Source: Plutella xylostella (taxonomy: Eukaryota > Arthropoda > Insecta > Lepidoptera > Plutellidae). From it: DNA of 64,000 bases. The notes beneath the pieces were generated by a model. The model worked only from the letters and a program-made list of their open reading frames with translations. It was not told the origin of the DNA and did not search any database. The position numbers and the translations under genes are program-made. Positions 54,101 through 56,956 of this stretch are shown here, piece after piece. Positions within the stretch are counted from its first letter, which is position 1; every line of letters begins with the position of its first letter. The DNA is taken from assembly GCF_932276165.1 (NCBI RefSeq), contig NC_064009.1:5022001-5086000 (forward strand), written 5' to 3'.

Positions 54101-56956
54101 ACTCTATTTATCGCTATCTCTCCTGATATCCAGTAATTCATTATAATCCCATGAGGCCACACTCTCTCCCTAGTATCTTTTATATTAAAACGAATACAGA
54201 TAAATATACATAACAAAGAGTGGTGAGCTATTTATTTTGTAATGAGTTTATGATGCAACCTGACCGATTCGAGTCGGTCGTCATCATTATCGATTCTTGT
54301 AGCCACCGAGACGAATCTATTCGATTTGCTTCTTGTTGTTAGTATTTAATAACGTGGAAATGAATATAATATCGATTATCTCACATTCCAAAGTCAAGGT
54401 CAGAACACTAAAGGATAATTTTACGATTAATAATATAAGGTACATTGTCGATCAATGGTTTTAATGCTTTTATGTGGAACATGGTTCTAAGTGCTTCTGT
54501 CATACACAAATTGCACAGTTTTACTCTTCACAAACAAAACTTTCGAGTCTTGGCTTCATATTTCCATTCCGGATATTGCAAAGTCAAGAGTTTTCCTTTA
54601 TACTACTTATTACATTGTACAATCTTTTGTAACATTGTGCATCTGCTTCGAGTATTGTTGCCGTTCATGTTTCAACTTACAACCTTTTGATGTATTGTTT
54701 GTTACCCAAGTTATTGCAATTGGAAAGCAAAACCATGATTTACTCTGTAATAACTTGTTTAACTAGAAAGCTTTTATAAGTAGTTTGGGTGTACACTGTA
54801 CAAGGAACACTGAGGGCAAATTGATGTATAAGCTCTTTACATCTAAGTTTTGTATCCAACTGAAGATATTTATTGTATGACTACGATGCTATGAAAGTTA
54901 TTGAAGCCGGTAAAATGTGATTAATTTAGATTTCAACATACGTTGCAACACTTATAAATGCTATTCACTAAATTAACAGCAGTCAGAAATTTATTAGTTT
55001 CTAAAGCATAATTTAAATAGGAATGCAAATGGCAAATTTAAAATGCAAAAATAAAGTTATGAACAGATGTCTATGTTCATTCCTTACGTGCTTCCATAAT
55101 GTATAATACCTACGTATAAACAATATTATAATACTTATAGGTTCTGCAGGTCTATGTCCACCTTCCTGAAAAAGTTAAAACCAAGAAGTCTCTTGTCGGT
55201 ACCACCAAGTATCAGACATATAAAATGAAGATATGAAATAAGTATTGATATGAAATAAGTGTTTATACATAGGGTACTCAATATATAACATTCTTCACCA
55301 GGTGAAGACCATCGTGAGCCAGCTGGCGGCGGCGGAGGCCGAGGCTGAAGCTGAGGAGCAGCGCCAGCCGCGTATGGAGGAGCACCGCACGCTGCTGCTG
55401 CCGCAACAGATGCCGCAGCAGATGCCGCAGCAGATGCAGCAACAGATGCCGCAACAGATGCCGCAGCAGATGCAGGAGGACGAGCCGAGGCCACACTGTA
55501 TGTATTCATACTATCTCTCTTCTACCGAAAGTATTTACAGTCAGATGTACGGTCAGCTGCATAAGTTGCTATTCACTTACCTTGTACCTTGTCAAATTGA
55601 AGAAAAGTTAATGCTTCAATTTATGGATAGGCGGTTTGTTAGATTGACAAGGTACAAAAGTGTATAGGTAGCTACTTATGCTGCAGACTGTACCTAATAT
55701 CACGTTCTAGGATTAATGATACGATCGAGAACCTACATCAATATAGAAGGGCATTATTTAAGTTAAACAACATTAAAAGTTACTGTGACCCTCCCGTCTG
55801 AGTTATAAAGGGCTTAGCAAAGTTTAAACGTACTCGGTTACCTTTCATCGCAGCGTTGTGTCGATTCATTGTCCCGGGCAGAATACACGAGCGCACATGT
55901 AGCTTACAGCGGTGCCCCGGAACAATTGACTGCAGAGTACCTGCGATTAAGCGACCACTTTGATATACGAATCGTTCGAGTTGTTTAAGGCATGAGGGAT
56001 AATTAGATAATGCCACACATCCACATGGACAAAATACACAATTATTAATTTGGCCATGACTTACATACTTGAGGTCCAGGTCACACAAGTAATACTTTTC
56101 TAGTTTTGTTTTCCACTGTAATGCAGAGAAATGCGAGGCATGATGCAATATCACTTACCTTTATAAAGTTTGAGAACAAAATACAGGAGAGATTACTGAT
56201 ATAGAGGAACATAGGAAAGCGTTAAGTTAACAATGCTGTAACACTATAGTCTTACTTTTAATAAAAATAATGCTACAGAGAGTTCACAATCCGTACTACG
56301 GATTAAAATCAATGAACAACAGGTGTTACATTAATGGATTTCACAGACGTAACAACACATTTTAATAAAATTTACCTTTAATTCATTCTATTAAGCCTCT
56401 TTGTTGTGGTTATTAATCATCGGCTTTTGGGTCGGCCGGGTTCATTAGCGCAGCGTGAGGCTGTCATGAAGTTACGTAATATTATGTTGGATTACGATGT
56501 TCAGGATCGACTGCAGTAAGTTATTTACTGGAGTTTGTTAAAAATTGTACCTTAATGGAGTTAGGGTGAGGTACGCTTGTAATTGAGACAGAGTGGCAAA
56601 AGAGCAGACAGTGCAGACGTATCTATCGACCGCGCCAGGTCACGTCTTGATGCGTGGTCGCGCCTCGAACTGAAATAATAAATTCACAGCCAAGGGCCGT
56701 AGACCTTTAGAAATTCGTAAGTTCACCGAAAATATTTCGCGGTCGACTCCCCAAGTTCGAAAAGCGAAAGTTTTTATAGATTACTATAGTTCTTTGGAGT
56801 TTTTGTTAGTAAAGGCGTGTTTTAGGTGTTTTATCGCCAATTTTTCACGGTGGAAATGTGTTTTTTTTCACAGTTGTGCAGCCCCGCTCTGTGCGCAGCG
56901 CAGACTTCGCCCCCAGCAAGAGGATCAAGCGCAGCCTGTCCTGCAACTGTCAGTAG
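6616..56956 (+). CDS. Unrecognised single-pass (type II) membrane protein, 533 aa, 11 exons over 50 kb
   Basis: Exons: 6616-6711, 13759-13971, 19644-19802, 29070-29236, 31390-31533, 34785-34929, 50171-50356, 52275-52346, 53486-53626, 55302-55497, 56874-56956. All introns are GT-AG, all phases agree, and the sum is 1602 nt. The product has a 46-residue cytoplasmic head, one hydrophobic segment (about residues 47-69, IVALTVVASSFILGSFILAS) with Arg/His on the N-terminal side (N-in), then a long proline-, acid- and glutamine-rich outer part. Features along it: an SD/SE-rich stretch (about 163-180), a hydrophobic-acidic patch PVIKLPIQFDLDELAGAF, cysteines at NCVVERR and IICHGG, HVQRVIAIPAP, a helical LTPEDLRLIQRTADDALA, a charged coil EAEAEAEEQ, MPQQ repeats, and a C-terminal RIKR|SLSCNCQ. 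The NCVVERR to ICHGG block is the likeliest conserved core. I do not recognise the family, and only RNA or homology data would name it. The gene structure is well supported by phase and composition. Confidence 0.82.
9959..10104. mobile_element. MITE of the GGGGTCACTCTATA family, full copy
   Basis: 146 bp with terminal inverted repeats GGGGGTCACTCTATA and TATAGAGTGACCCCC. The inside matches the copy at 47885-48022 in opposite orientation (GCGCGAGCCACGACTC, GCCGATTG). No coding capacity. Other copies are at 33.6, 40.2-40.7, 41.5, 41.9 and 47.9 kb. Confidence 0.8.
10105..10341 (-). pseudogene. Unidentified open-frame fragment with CxxC
   Basis: A minus-strand frame open from 10341 into the adjacent MITE reads KSYYACILDPSTGGH, HLCECTVGSAADPIDMSSAS, then CVVCDACGIVWRW. 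The six cysteines and the final CxxCxxC-W look protein-like, and composition is more balanced than the surrounding intron. I do not recognise it. It could be a relic of a transposon or retrocopy cut by the MITE, or chance. Confidence 0.25.
13759..13971 (+). CDS. Membrane-protein gene exon 2, transmembrane segment (residues 33-103)
   Basis: 213 nt, phase 0. Acceptor TTTTCCCTCCGCAG, donor GTAAGT. It encodes AYRHRGSTSVQIAR, then the membrane span, then a charged helix with HQLEQLDAMLEKELALEG that could form a stalk or coiled coil. A Cys at residue 75 follows the span. Confidence 0.88.
14848..15030 (-). pseudogene. SAP-domain-like fragment
   Basis: From the ATG at 15030 the frame reads MPKDYGSWSLANLKIELRKR, then NAKLTGRKA. 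This fits the helix-turn-helix SAP (DNA-binding) signature xWSxxxLKxELxxRxAxxxGRK often found at the start of transposon-borne or nuclear proteins. After about 29 residues the match ends, and the frame stops at 61 codons with no downstream domain. Probably a truncated relic inside the intron rather than a live gene; an unseen spliced gene is less likely. Confidence 0.45.
15050..15110. repeat. Short tandem repeat, AAGAGTCACTATCTC unit
   Basis: Three to four units of about 18-20 bp (AGTCACTATC.CA.AAG) lie just upstream of the SAP-like fragment on its strand. Too short to assign function. Confidence 0.7.
16874..17115 (-). repeat. Dispersed CAGA/TCTG-tailed repeat, copy A
   Basis: Runs from ACTAGCTGGGCCCGCGAG to TTATAATATTAGTTAGGAT, with a pure (GACA)n tract at 17028-17082. 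The same unit, reversed, is at 21061-21285 and 59369-59578. Shared segments include CAAATTTCATTCAAATCCG, GGCGTGAAAGAGTAACA and AGTTACTTTCGCATTTATAA. I know this as a widespread lepidopteran repeat, probably the 3' end of a non-LTR element or a related SINE; class is not proven here. Confidence 0.75.
18461..18668 (+). repeat. Dispersed CACGTCCCNACTGCT repeat, copy 1
   Basis: Contains CATCACGTCCCTACTGCTAG, GGCACGGGTCT, GGCCTAGTGCGG and TTGGTGG in the same order as 28915-29027. No frame. The pattern is common in moth genomes; family name not assigned. Confidence 0.6.
19644..19802 (+). CDS. Membrane-protein gene exon 3 (residues 104-156)
   Basis: 159 nt, phase 0; acceptor GTTCCAG, donor CAG|GTAAAT. 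It encodes DEPLPIGNAHALRSAPLPLE, then a Pro/Ala-rich run, then a charged EDALHQAESKLDEEKLQ helix. GC-rich within AT-rich flanks. Confidence 0.85.
21061..21285 (+). repeat. Dispersed CAGA/TCTG-tailed repeat, copy B
   Basis: Starts ATCCTAACTAATATTATAAA, then (TCTG)n at 21095-21131, TTACTCTTTCACGCCAAAAC and CTTTTTAAGGCGAAGCG, ending CTAG. Opposite orientation to copy A and about 95% alike by eye over the non-microsatellite part. Confidence 0.75.
21822..22083 (+). mobile_element. tRNA-derived SINE with 12-bp target duplication
   Basis: Carries pol III boxes: A box TGGCGTAGTGG (about 21831) and B box GGTTCGATTCC (about 21872), then a non-tRNA body (GGCAATAAGCCCGCCAC, CACCTCTGCCTACCCCGC) and a (GT)n tail. 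TTTATTTTATTG flanks both ends (21810-21821 and 22084-22095), a clean target-site duplication. A decayed copy, reversed, is at 53770-53868. Confidence 0.85.
22262..22432 (+). repeat. DIRS inverted terminal repeat, left copy
   Basis: 171 bp reading inward from TTATTCAAAGCATAATATAC to CATGCTCTCGTCATTG. It matches the reverse complement of 27423-27593. The outer 45 bp (22217-22261) are specific to this end and are copied, inverted, in the internal complementary region. Confidence 0.9.
22465..22572 (-). repeat. DIRS internal complementary region (circle-junction copy)
   Basis: 22465-22526 is the reverse complement of the left terminus (22217-22278), and 22527-22572 repeats the right terminus as read on the minus strand (27612-27567). 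They meet at AGC|TATTAAAC. This records the joined ends of the circular replication intermediate and explains why the two genomic ends differ outside the 171-bp core. Confidence 0.9.
22887..25595 (-). CDS. DIRS tyrosine recombinase frame, 902 codons (domain in the last ~330)
   Basis: The recombinase part spans roughly residues 570-880: an N-terminal SAM-like portion (RTYKPAWRRWTVW), then the catalytic core with GRRVHDLTLL (R about 730), SFRSA (R844), ERGNWKSANTF (W867) and the nucleophile in FRKFYCR (Y877). The position three before the second Arg, usually His, is Gly (GSFR). The upstream two thirds of the frame run in another frame over the RT gene and have no recognisable domain; a start nearer the domain, or production by frameshifting, is likely. 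The enzyme should insert the circular DNA copy. Frame intact to TAA near 22887. Confidence 0.85.
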   Translation of the reverse strand: MHAKPSQQHNITLSRNVSGNKHNDAARCLEGGSTVPQFHFDDFSETEKRRHVKTNIQFKKSQQIRYGTKISSYKHSSCARLPPVTRLDGKNRFPPGILPSEGSSRSSSVFTPNLQEKTYGNDVPTVRSQFSPENFCIHIQLDRTEAPRRRCPHTGISGRFLLGAPEPRHLAGPCDQNCKTAGKSGLEYQQTKINSKTSESSGVSGNYLGQLEQYKISPRENSRQNTKPASCDNQQRPSFRLRVAASGRHYEFCQFCHTEGEAKLSNHSKTGQHAAKATNNKITPIAKKCTCRVEIVGTELQENFTNTCVSPYALPNNGCERHRLGSEVRPREFGKHMDSVRTEPSLQPKRNDCHTKRLARSWSAPELEGSTHPVRQPNGSLLLAQRGGDQVYSVNEPDNEGIPFNRPLQHPNVYLSHSRQLQSKRRPPITPQGSTGVAPVTPINAGNIPKVGNSVSRSVCVSNGTCSGELLLSRQVRPTSILSRCLESNVGLSPSLGVSASVFDSQSARSPEYSQRSIPDRSAKVGQSVLETRPEEQSNCSPVHSQESQPCPSRRDDRPSTSQSIGDDTGNLEMWGWNQHLTGWSDSQKRLLSSSWRESTMRTYKPAWRRWTVWSSKNGIGPFQPSGSQLARFLADLHQVDGLSLSTILVHKSVVSTFCNPNLETKLSSHTLVKQVLKSIALAKPKRIKPPIWDVDVLTNYISKKDPNPRSLYEVSKFTAAILLLCSGRRVHDLTLLKISPEYCTIEQDVIILRPVFGSKTDNATHQQSGWKLMRNTNNLSLDPVHWVKLLIKISGPRRELVKTDFLFLTTAGEAKAASRTVISGWIKKLLHEAGISGTPGSFRSAVVSKNWVENFSLDDILERGNWKSANTFRKFYCRDIITRRPNNQTLISSLFTPTNTT
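23852..25882 (-). CDS. DIRS reverse transcriptase-RNase H with Dam-like domain, 676 aa
   Basis: RT motifs: A is KIDFHQAYFHL (D188), B is LPFGLSSAPKTF (220-231), C is YLDD (252-255). RNase H follows at about 411-525 with TTDAS (D414), E446, QCDNQTVVSYL (D471) and NADHLS (D522). Residues about 546-605 carry DLFAS, DAL..W and VFPPPY, the layout of the Dam-like methyltransferase module of DIRS elements, where NPPY would be the catalytic motif; here it reads FPPPY, so activity is doubtful. The frame overlaps gag upstream and the recombinase frame almost entirely. Uninterrupted, so probably functional RT. Confidence 0.92.
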   Translation of the reverse strand: MIMAVLNNQMVIFGDEEVRFQVSEEEVRHTEDQGSALPLPTGIVEHNINENTDSARIFRAGQLGRYYHNWELLGAPPYILNIIRGYRIPFVTKPPLCMPNHRSNITLPSVEMSQVINTMMQQGVLRVVAPSPSFISTIFLRPKSDGTSRPIFNLKSLNKFVMVQKFRLINIHRVPDFLQSQDWMAKIDFHQAYFHLKVARGHRRFLRLIYKKKLMEMTCLPFGLSSAPKTFASISNWIAQRLREEGVRILVYLDDFYLVHQNRDILLDHVTKTVKLLENLGWNINKQKSILKPQKALEFLGIIWDSWNNIKYLPERIVGKIQNQLHAIINKDQASVLELQQVVGIMNFASFVIPRGRLNYRTTQKQVNTLLKLQIIKSRPLPKNVLVELKLWVQNCRKTSQIHVSLPMHYLTTDASDIGWGAKLDHESLESTWTLSEQSLHCNQKEMIAILNVLRGHGRHLSSKALLIQCDNQTVVSYLRNEGGTKSTQLMNLTMKVFHLIDHYNIQMSIYHIPGNYNQNADHLSRHKAPPEWRLLPQLTQVIFQKWGTPSVDLFASQTAHVVENYCSLDRSDQQAYFHDALSRMWDYPLAWVFPPPYLIPKVLGHLNTAKGLYLIVVPRWDKVFWRPDLKSRATAAPFTVRNLSHVLVDVTTGLPPPKVSEMTLEIWKCGGGTNT
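25725..26939 (-). CDS. DIRS gag-like protein, 404 aa
   Basis: Starts MSEPGPSTSREAAEVPAEAA, followed by a Ser-rich stretch and a basic run (ARRRRRHKRKKRHHGRKLK), a leucine-bearing helix (ISEVSGLKRQLASR), a mid-region with WSDVRYSDIQKLYVHKPGFT, and a Gly/Arg-rich C-terminus (FRGRGGKVSGFRGRG) likely to bind RNA. No zinc knuckle is seen. It overlaps the RT frame by about 160 nt in another frame. The position as first frame and the basic RG tail support a nucleocapsid role; this is inferred. Confidence 0.8.
   Translation of the reverse strand: MSEPGPSTSREAAEVPAEAATARGSKRARASSTSSSSSSASSDSSSSSSAARRRRRHKRKKRHHGRKLKQLISEVSGLKRQLASRNSFPELDSLNNEDVDIIDPNVSGELFEADSDKELGFSLPFATKTKEPAIPSTSPEMLEQLKLLQRFDQEQWSDVRYSDIQKLYVHKPGFTNLDPNEEVRQYDTSKTLINTEKAFAGITYGLLKQRDALQSEMRDFLMWARQADQLSYENIYTKLNDIFTTGEYVKATNDTCQLVCGHRAELIQHRREAILASVKDPYYKNALRKIPPTCTTLFDTEKFSAVLEKAGGIKSVFWTKQKDRSTSAPQADPGTSTQDFSTRKPVKPNYKQVDHGRSKQSNGNFRGRGGKVSGFRGRGTAHRGSRKRSPTSHRDSRAQHKRKY
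27423..27593 (-). repeat. DIRS inverted terminal repeat, right copy
   Basis: Inverted partner of 22262-22432. The outer end continues as CGGTCAAGTTAGTTTAATA to 27612. As the element is on the minus strand, this is its 5' end and should carry its promoter, though no clear TATA box is seen. Confidence 0.9.
28915..29027 (+). repeat. Dispersed CACGTCCCNACTGCT repeat, copy 2, next to exon 4
   Basis: ATCACGTCCCCACTGCTGGG, then GGCACGGGTCCC, GGCCTAGTGCGGGTTGGTGG, the same order as 18461-18668. It ends about 40 bp before the exon-4 start, close to where the branch site of intron 3 should be. Confidence 0.65.
29070..29236 (+). CDS. Membrane-protein gene exon 4, acidic stretch (residues 157-211 and part of 212)
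   Basis: 167 nt, phase 0 in, phase 2 out; acceptor TTTAATTGCAG, donor AA|GTAAGA. It encodes a Ser/Asp/Glu-rich stretch (SDSDESSESDGSSEDEDELD) with casein-kinase-2-like character, then RPVIKLPIQFDLDELAGAFL. A dispersed repeat ends about 40 bp upstream of the acceptor. Confidence 0.87.
29575..29837. mobile_element. Palindromic MITE, TACAGGGTG family, long copy
   Basis: 263 bp, almost fully palindromic, from CAGGGTGTTGCAAAAAGG to TTTTGCAACACCCTG, flanked by TA. The arms contain TACTAAGCCGAAACCTACAT and TCTAAGCCCGAAACTGAAAT with their inverted partners, around a GGTCACGTGACTTTTAC centre. Related shorter copies: 39535-39669 and 42336-42484. Confidence 0.85.
31081..31289. mobile_element. MITE, TACACTCRCG family, long copy
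   Basis: 209 bp with ends CACTCACGGGCAATGAAA and TTCCTTTGCACGTGAGTG, flanked by TA. The copy after exon 7 (50385-50469) has the same ends. Non-coding. Confidence 0.65.
31390..31533 (+). CDS. Membrane-protein gene exon 5, cysteine-containing core (residues 212-259)
   Basis: 144 nt, phase 2 in and out. Acceptor CCCGCCAG, donor CCAG|GTTTGT. It encodes GRMNCVVERRNEEPMERRFP, then NILGAFAPRASHAER and VAIICHGGDEPR. The two cysteines could pair in the lumen or outside the cell. A truncated RTE element starts about 75 bp downstream. Confidence 0.87.
31610..32175 (+). pseudogene. 5'-truncated RTE-clade LINE (reverse transcriptase C-terminus)
   Basis: One frame is open from about 31610 to TGA at 32165-32167. 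It reads NFDKEAARRIQLGWAAFGKL, VLPVMTYGAETWTLT, AQRAMERAMLGVSLMDRIRN, LKICKLKWQWAGHICRR, GKRSVGRPPARWTDDL and EAYVQQW, the standard C-terminal end of RTE-type ORF2 downstream of the RT domain. It is followed by TGATGATGATGATGAG, the RTE-type tail. No RT active site is present, so it is a dead 5'-truncated insertion in the same direction as the host gene. The open frame suggests a fairly recent event. Confidence 0.85.
33603..33690. mobile_element. Partial MITE, GGGGTCACTCTATA family
   Basis: GGGGTCACTCTA followed by a decayed inside retaining CTAACCACGACTCTATCTCG, as in the full copies. The far end is lost. Confidence 0.55.
34785..34929 (+). CDS. Membrane-protein gene exon 6, proline-rich (residues 260-308)
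   Basis: 145 nt, phase 2 in and 0 out; acceptor TCTCTCCACAG, donor CCC|GTGAGT. It encodes RSAFPEPQSQVFAFPLTGPV followed by a proline/arginine-rich run. Reading past the donor meets an in-frame TAG after three codons. The donor is the first of a tandem series of GTGAGTACC sites. Confidence 0.85.
34930..35095 (+). repeat. Tandem array of 36-bp units, each with the exon-6 donor motif
   Basis: GTGAGTACC occurs at 34930, 34966, 35002, 35043 and 35079. Units are 36, 36, 41 and 36 bp, and each continues into ...AGATAACCCCTCTCCCC-like sequence. The first copy is the exon-6 donor itself, and the upstream CTGCCC resembles the unit ends CTCCCC. The array therefore appears to have arisen by tandem duplication of the donor-flanking intron sequence. 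Confidence 0.85.
35208..35338 (+). repeat. 3' tail of a non-LTR retrotransposon with (TATTC)n end
   Basis: Contains GCGATAAGGCCGCCTATTGC, TTGTAAATTGTTATTTGTG, CAATAAAGTA and then TATTCTATTCTATTCTATTA. The GATAAGGCCGCC plus pentamer tail is a pattern I know from 3' ends of lepidopteran Jockey-like LINEs. No coding part remains. Confidence 0.6.
37890..39182 (+). mobile_element. mariner element (1.29 kb) with TA duplication
   Basis: Inverted ends TTAGGTCCTTACATATGAAA (left) and, on the other strand, TTAGGTCCTTACATACGAGT (right) continue into ATTGGCGTTTT on both sides. The left copy lacks six bases (CGAGTA) present in the right. TA flanks at 37888-37889 and 39183-39184 are the expected target duplication. 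It encodes a transposase broken by one stop. Confidence 0.92.
38078..39097 (+). pseudogene. mariner transposase with one in-frame stop
   Basis: From ATG 38078 one frame runs 338 codons to TAA, full mariner length, interrupted only by TAA at 38429-38431 (codon 118). N-terminal HTH region: EFHRGTSAAETARRINDVYG; linker RPETKVDNEELKAIVEADPS. Catalytic domain: TCDEKWILYDN (first Asp), LLQDNARPHTA (second Asp) and YSPDLAPTDYHFF (third Asp), consistent with the D34D triad. The stop lies in the normally conserved segment after WVPH, just past the DNA-binding domain, so only the binding part could be made. No frameshift is visible. Confidence 0.92.
39535..39669. mobile_element. Palindromic MITE, TACAGGGTG family, short copy
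   Basis: 135 bp, CAGGGTGTTGCAAAAAGG to CTTTTTGCAAAACCCTG, with TA flanks. It lacks the central part of the 29575-29837 copy. Its right end lies inside the 24-bp target duplication of the SINE that follows. Confidence 0.85.
39690..40069 (-). mobile_element. tRNA-derived SINE with 24-bp target duplication, inserted at a MITE end
   Basis: On the minus strand the head has A box TGGTCTAGTGG and B box GGTTCGACTCC (GCCTCTGTGG...GACTCCCGGGTGGGACC), then a body ending GCCGAAATTCGGCTAGGAGG and an (ATT)n tail. The 24-bp duplication 39666-39689 / 40070-40093 begins CCTGTAGAATTG. Complete and little-decayed. Confidence 0.88.
40243..40659. mobile_element. MITE of the GGGGTCACTCTATA family, split by a SINE
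   Basis: Left part 40243-40305 (AGGGTTACTCTATATTGAC to CGGCACGTTTAATACT) and right part 40593-40659 (CTAGATCGAGTCGTAG to TATAGAGTGTGACCCC) together match 47885-48022. The SINE lies between them. Confidence 0.78.
40306..40592 (+). mobile_element. tRNA-derived SINE inserted inside a MITE
   Basis: Head TTGTAGCTCAGTCGGGTAAG and GATGCGGGTTGGAATCCCGG (A and B boxes), then ATGTACCAATGAG, GTGAAGGAAAACATCGTGAG and an (AGAAT)n tail. AATACT flanks both sides (40300-40305 and 40593-40598). The GTGAAGGAAAACATCGTGAG core is very common in moth SINEs. Confidence 0.82.
41464..41575. mobile_element. Decayed MITE, GGGGTCACTCTATA family
   Basis: GGGTCACTTTATCTTACGAA, then GAGTTTCACGGCGTTCTGCG and CTGTCTCGTTG follow the inside of the full copies with many changes. 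The right end is not preserved. Confidence 0.5.
41860..41930. mobile_element. Decayed MITE fragment, same family
   Basis: GGTTACTCTAGCTTACGGAA, then GAGGCGTTGTTGCTCTAACC; only the left half is recognisable. Confidence 0.4.
42336..42484. mobile_element. Palindromic MITE, TACAGGGTG family, third copy
   Basis: 149 bp, CAGGGTGTTGAAAAAAGG to TTTTTGCAACACCCTG, TA-flanked, with the ACTAAGCCGAAACC arms of its relatives. It sits in an (AT)n stretch. Confidence 0.85.
44721..45104 (-). CDS. Nested gene: small secreted, peptide-precursor-like protein, 127 aa
   Basis: Single-exon gene inside intron 6 of the membrane-protein gene, opposite strand. Residues 1-22 (MQPCLMLVALAALG, then Ala-rich) are a clear signal peptide. 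The mature part contains YNQVPRLTDYVLSQEFLAAH, RPEEAIASDNVILESNVV, then basic clusters KPRRRE and VRRRRG, and ends RFNRFRRWG. Cleavage after RRRR would give a peptide GYNLEHVQVPARYPYLPVAR continuing to the C-terminus, where the last Gly could be an amidation donor. The start at 45104 is chosen over the in-frame ATG at 45140 because the latter lies only 12 nt below the TATA box, upstream of the expected transcript start. I do not recognise the family. Alternatives are a cuticle-associated or other secreted basic protein. Coding reality is supported by GC content, signal peptide and promoter. Confidence 0.7.
   Translation of the reverse strand: MQPCLMLVALAALGAAAAAAARAGYEREIDAGRYNQVPRLTDYVLSQEFLAAHKNRAKLVTKWRPEEAIASDNVILESNVVRVVKPRRREGEELVRRRRGYNLEHVQVPARYPYLPVARFNRFRRWG
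45127..45160 (-). promoter_or_regulatory. Core promoter of the nested gene (TATA box)
   Basis: On the minus strand GATATATAAG spans 45160-45151. About 31 nt downstream of its first T lies TCAAAC (A at 45127), an acceptable initiator. This leaves a 5' UTR of about 23 nt before the ATG at 45104. A focused TATA promoter fits a highly tissue- or stage-specific gene. Confidence 0.6.
47885..48022. mobile_element. MITE of the GGGGTCACTCTATA family, full copy
   Basis: AGGGTTACTCTATACTGGC to TATAGAGTGACCCCC, 138 bp, inside CAATCGGCACGTTTACTACA and GATAGAGTCGTGGCTCGCGC. Best reference copy for the family here. Confidence 0.8.
48333..48919 (+). repeat. 0.58-kb ACCGGCCAAGTGCGAGTC repeat, copy 1
   Basis: From ACCGGCCAAGTGCGAGTCGG through GAGCTGATATCTCAAAAACC and a (GACGGACA)n tract (48834-48863) to GGGTTCCGTTTTTGCCATTT and GGCTACGGAACCC. 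Its inverted, almost identical partner is 58463-59039. I know this as a very common lepidopteran repeat; class uncertain. The 66-codon frame inside (48599-48799) is shared by both copies but has no recognisable domain. Confidence 0.8.
49536..49586. repeat. Paired CCGACWGTCGG palindromes in 32-bp direct repeat
   Basis: CGACCGACAGTCGGCGCGG at 49536 and CGACCGACTGTCGGCGCGG at 49568, differing at the central base. The flanking 49480-49640 is GC-rich within an AT-rich intron, about 0.6 kb before exon 7. Could be a regulatory element or an old GC-rich insertion. Confidence 0.55.
50171..50356 (+). CDS. Membrane-protein gene exon 7 (residues 309-370)
   Basis: 186 nt, phase 0; acceptor TTCCCCGCAG, donor GAG|GTATGT. 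It encodes MPWDSSEEQQQGGNPREMRI, then HVQRVIAIPAPHNMPPRDMP, then a polyproline run. It follows the 15-kb intron 6 and precedes a short MITE that starts 29 bp after the exon. Confidence 0.86.
50357..52274 (+). other. Intron 7 of the membrane-protein gene
   Basis: 1.92 kb. A short MITE lies at 50385-50469. The rest is AT-rich without supported features. Confidence 0.75.
50385..50469. mobile_element. MITE, TACACTCRCG family, short copy after exon 7
   Basis: 85 bp, CACTCGCGTACAGTGAAAAA to CATTGCTTGTGAGTG, TA-flanked. It starts 29 bp after the exon-7 donor. Confidence 0.65.
52275..52346 (+). CDS. Membrane-protein gene exon 8 (residues 371-394)
   Basis: 72 nt, phase 0, encoding QNAGPQMHQFVPQPAPVQDM then EQPE, with donor GAG|GTAAAA. 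The acceptor is GCAGCAG, so either AG can be used; the downstream choice would drop one Gln. Confidence 0.78.
52347..53485 (+). other. Intron 8 of the membrane-protein gene
   Basis: 1.14 kb. Contains a tRNA-like SINE fragment at 53285-53345; nothing else supported. Confidence 0.75.
53285..53345 (+). mobile_element. SINE fragment with B box
   Basis: CCCGGGTTCGATCTCCGGCC is a pol III B box with its stem, followed by GGGCCAGACAGGGCCTTGTA. The A box is not recognisable. Lies 140 bp upstream of exon 9. Confidence 0.5.
53486..53626 (+). CDS. Membrane-protein gene exon 9, helical (residues 395-441)
   Basis: 141 nt, phase 0, encoding QLPKMSTNVNMGLPWGLTPE, then DLRLIQRTADDALAGQRREQ, then IDNDMQE before GTTGGT. 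Predicted helical. The acceptor is again TGCAGCAG (NAGNAG), which can vary by one Gln. Confidence 0.85.
53627..55301 (+). other. Intron 9 of the membrane-protein gene
   Basis: 1.68 kb. Contains a decayed SINE (53770-53868); the remainder is AT-rich with no supported feature. Confidence 0.75.
53770..53868 (-). mobile_element. Decayed SINE, same family as 21822-22083
   Basis: On the minus strand: GACGACCGGATGGTGTAGTGG, then TTCGATTCGTGGTTGGGGC and AGATATTTGTTTAAAGACAG. The region between the A and B boxes is shortened, so it cannot be transcribed normally. Confidence 0.7.
55302..55497 (+). CDS. Membrane-protein gene exon 10, coil plus MPQQ repeats (residues 442-506 and part of 507)
   Basis: 196 nt, phase 0 in, 1 out; acceptor TTCACCAG, donor T|GTATGT. 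It encodes VKTIVSQLAAAEAEAEAEEQ, then a basic link, then Met-Pro-Gln-Gln repeats and an acidic end. The repeat tract is 55401-55475. Confidence 0.83.
55401..55475 (+). repeat. In-frame MPQQ-coding 12-bp tandem repeat
   Basis: 75 nt made of ATGCCGCAGCAG-type units encode PQQ, then five MxQQ tetrads (x is Pro or Gln), then MQ. Codons vary between CAG and CAA, which lowers but does not remove slippage. Length changes by whole units stay in frame, so the tract may vary between individuals. Confidence 0.85.
55498..56873 (+). other. Intron 10 of the membrane-protein gene
   Basis: 1.38 kb. Contains a TACAGTCAGC MITE (55548-55693). The minus-strand frame 55780-56154 has no recognisable domain and I do not support it as coding. 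Confidence 0.7.
55548..55693. mobile_element. MITE of the TACAGTCAGC family, copy 2
   Basis: TACGGTCAGCTGCATAAGTT to TATGCTGCAGACTGTAC, with the CTTGTACCTTGTCAAATTGA core matched by GATTGACAAGGTACAAAAG. Palindromic, 146 bp. A further fragment is at 58355-58394. Confidence 0.7.
56874..56956 (+). CDS. Membrane-protein gene exon 11 with furin-type site (residues 507-533)
   Basis: After the acceptor TTTTTTTTCACAG, phase 1 from exon 10 gives FVQPRSVRSADFAPSKRIKR then SLSCNCQ and TAG at 56954. R523-I-K-R526 fits the R-X-K/R-R consensus of furin-like convertases, leaving a seven-residue tail with CxC. The other open frame through this exon does not match the incoming phase. Confidence 0.82.

Noticed and set aside
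55135..55509. Ala/Ser-rich minus frame at exon 10
   Set aside because: Reverse complement of the CAG/CCG-rich MPQQ repeat exon; low-complexity shadow.
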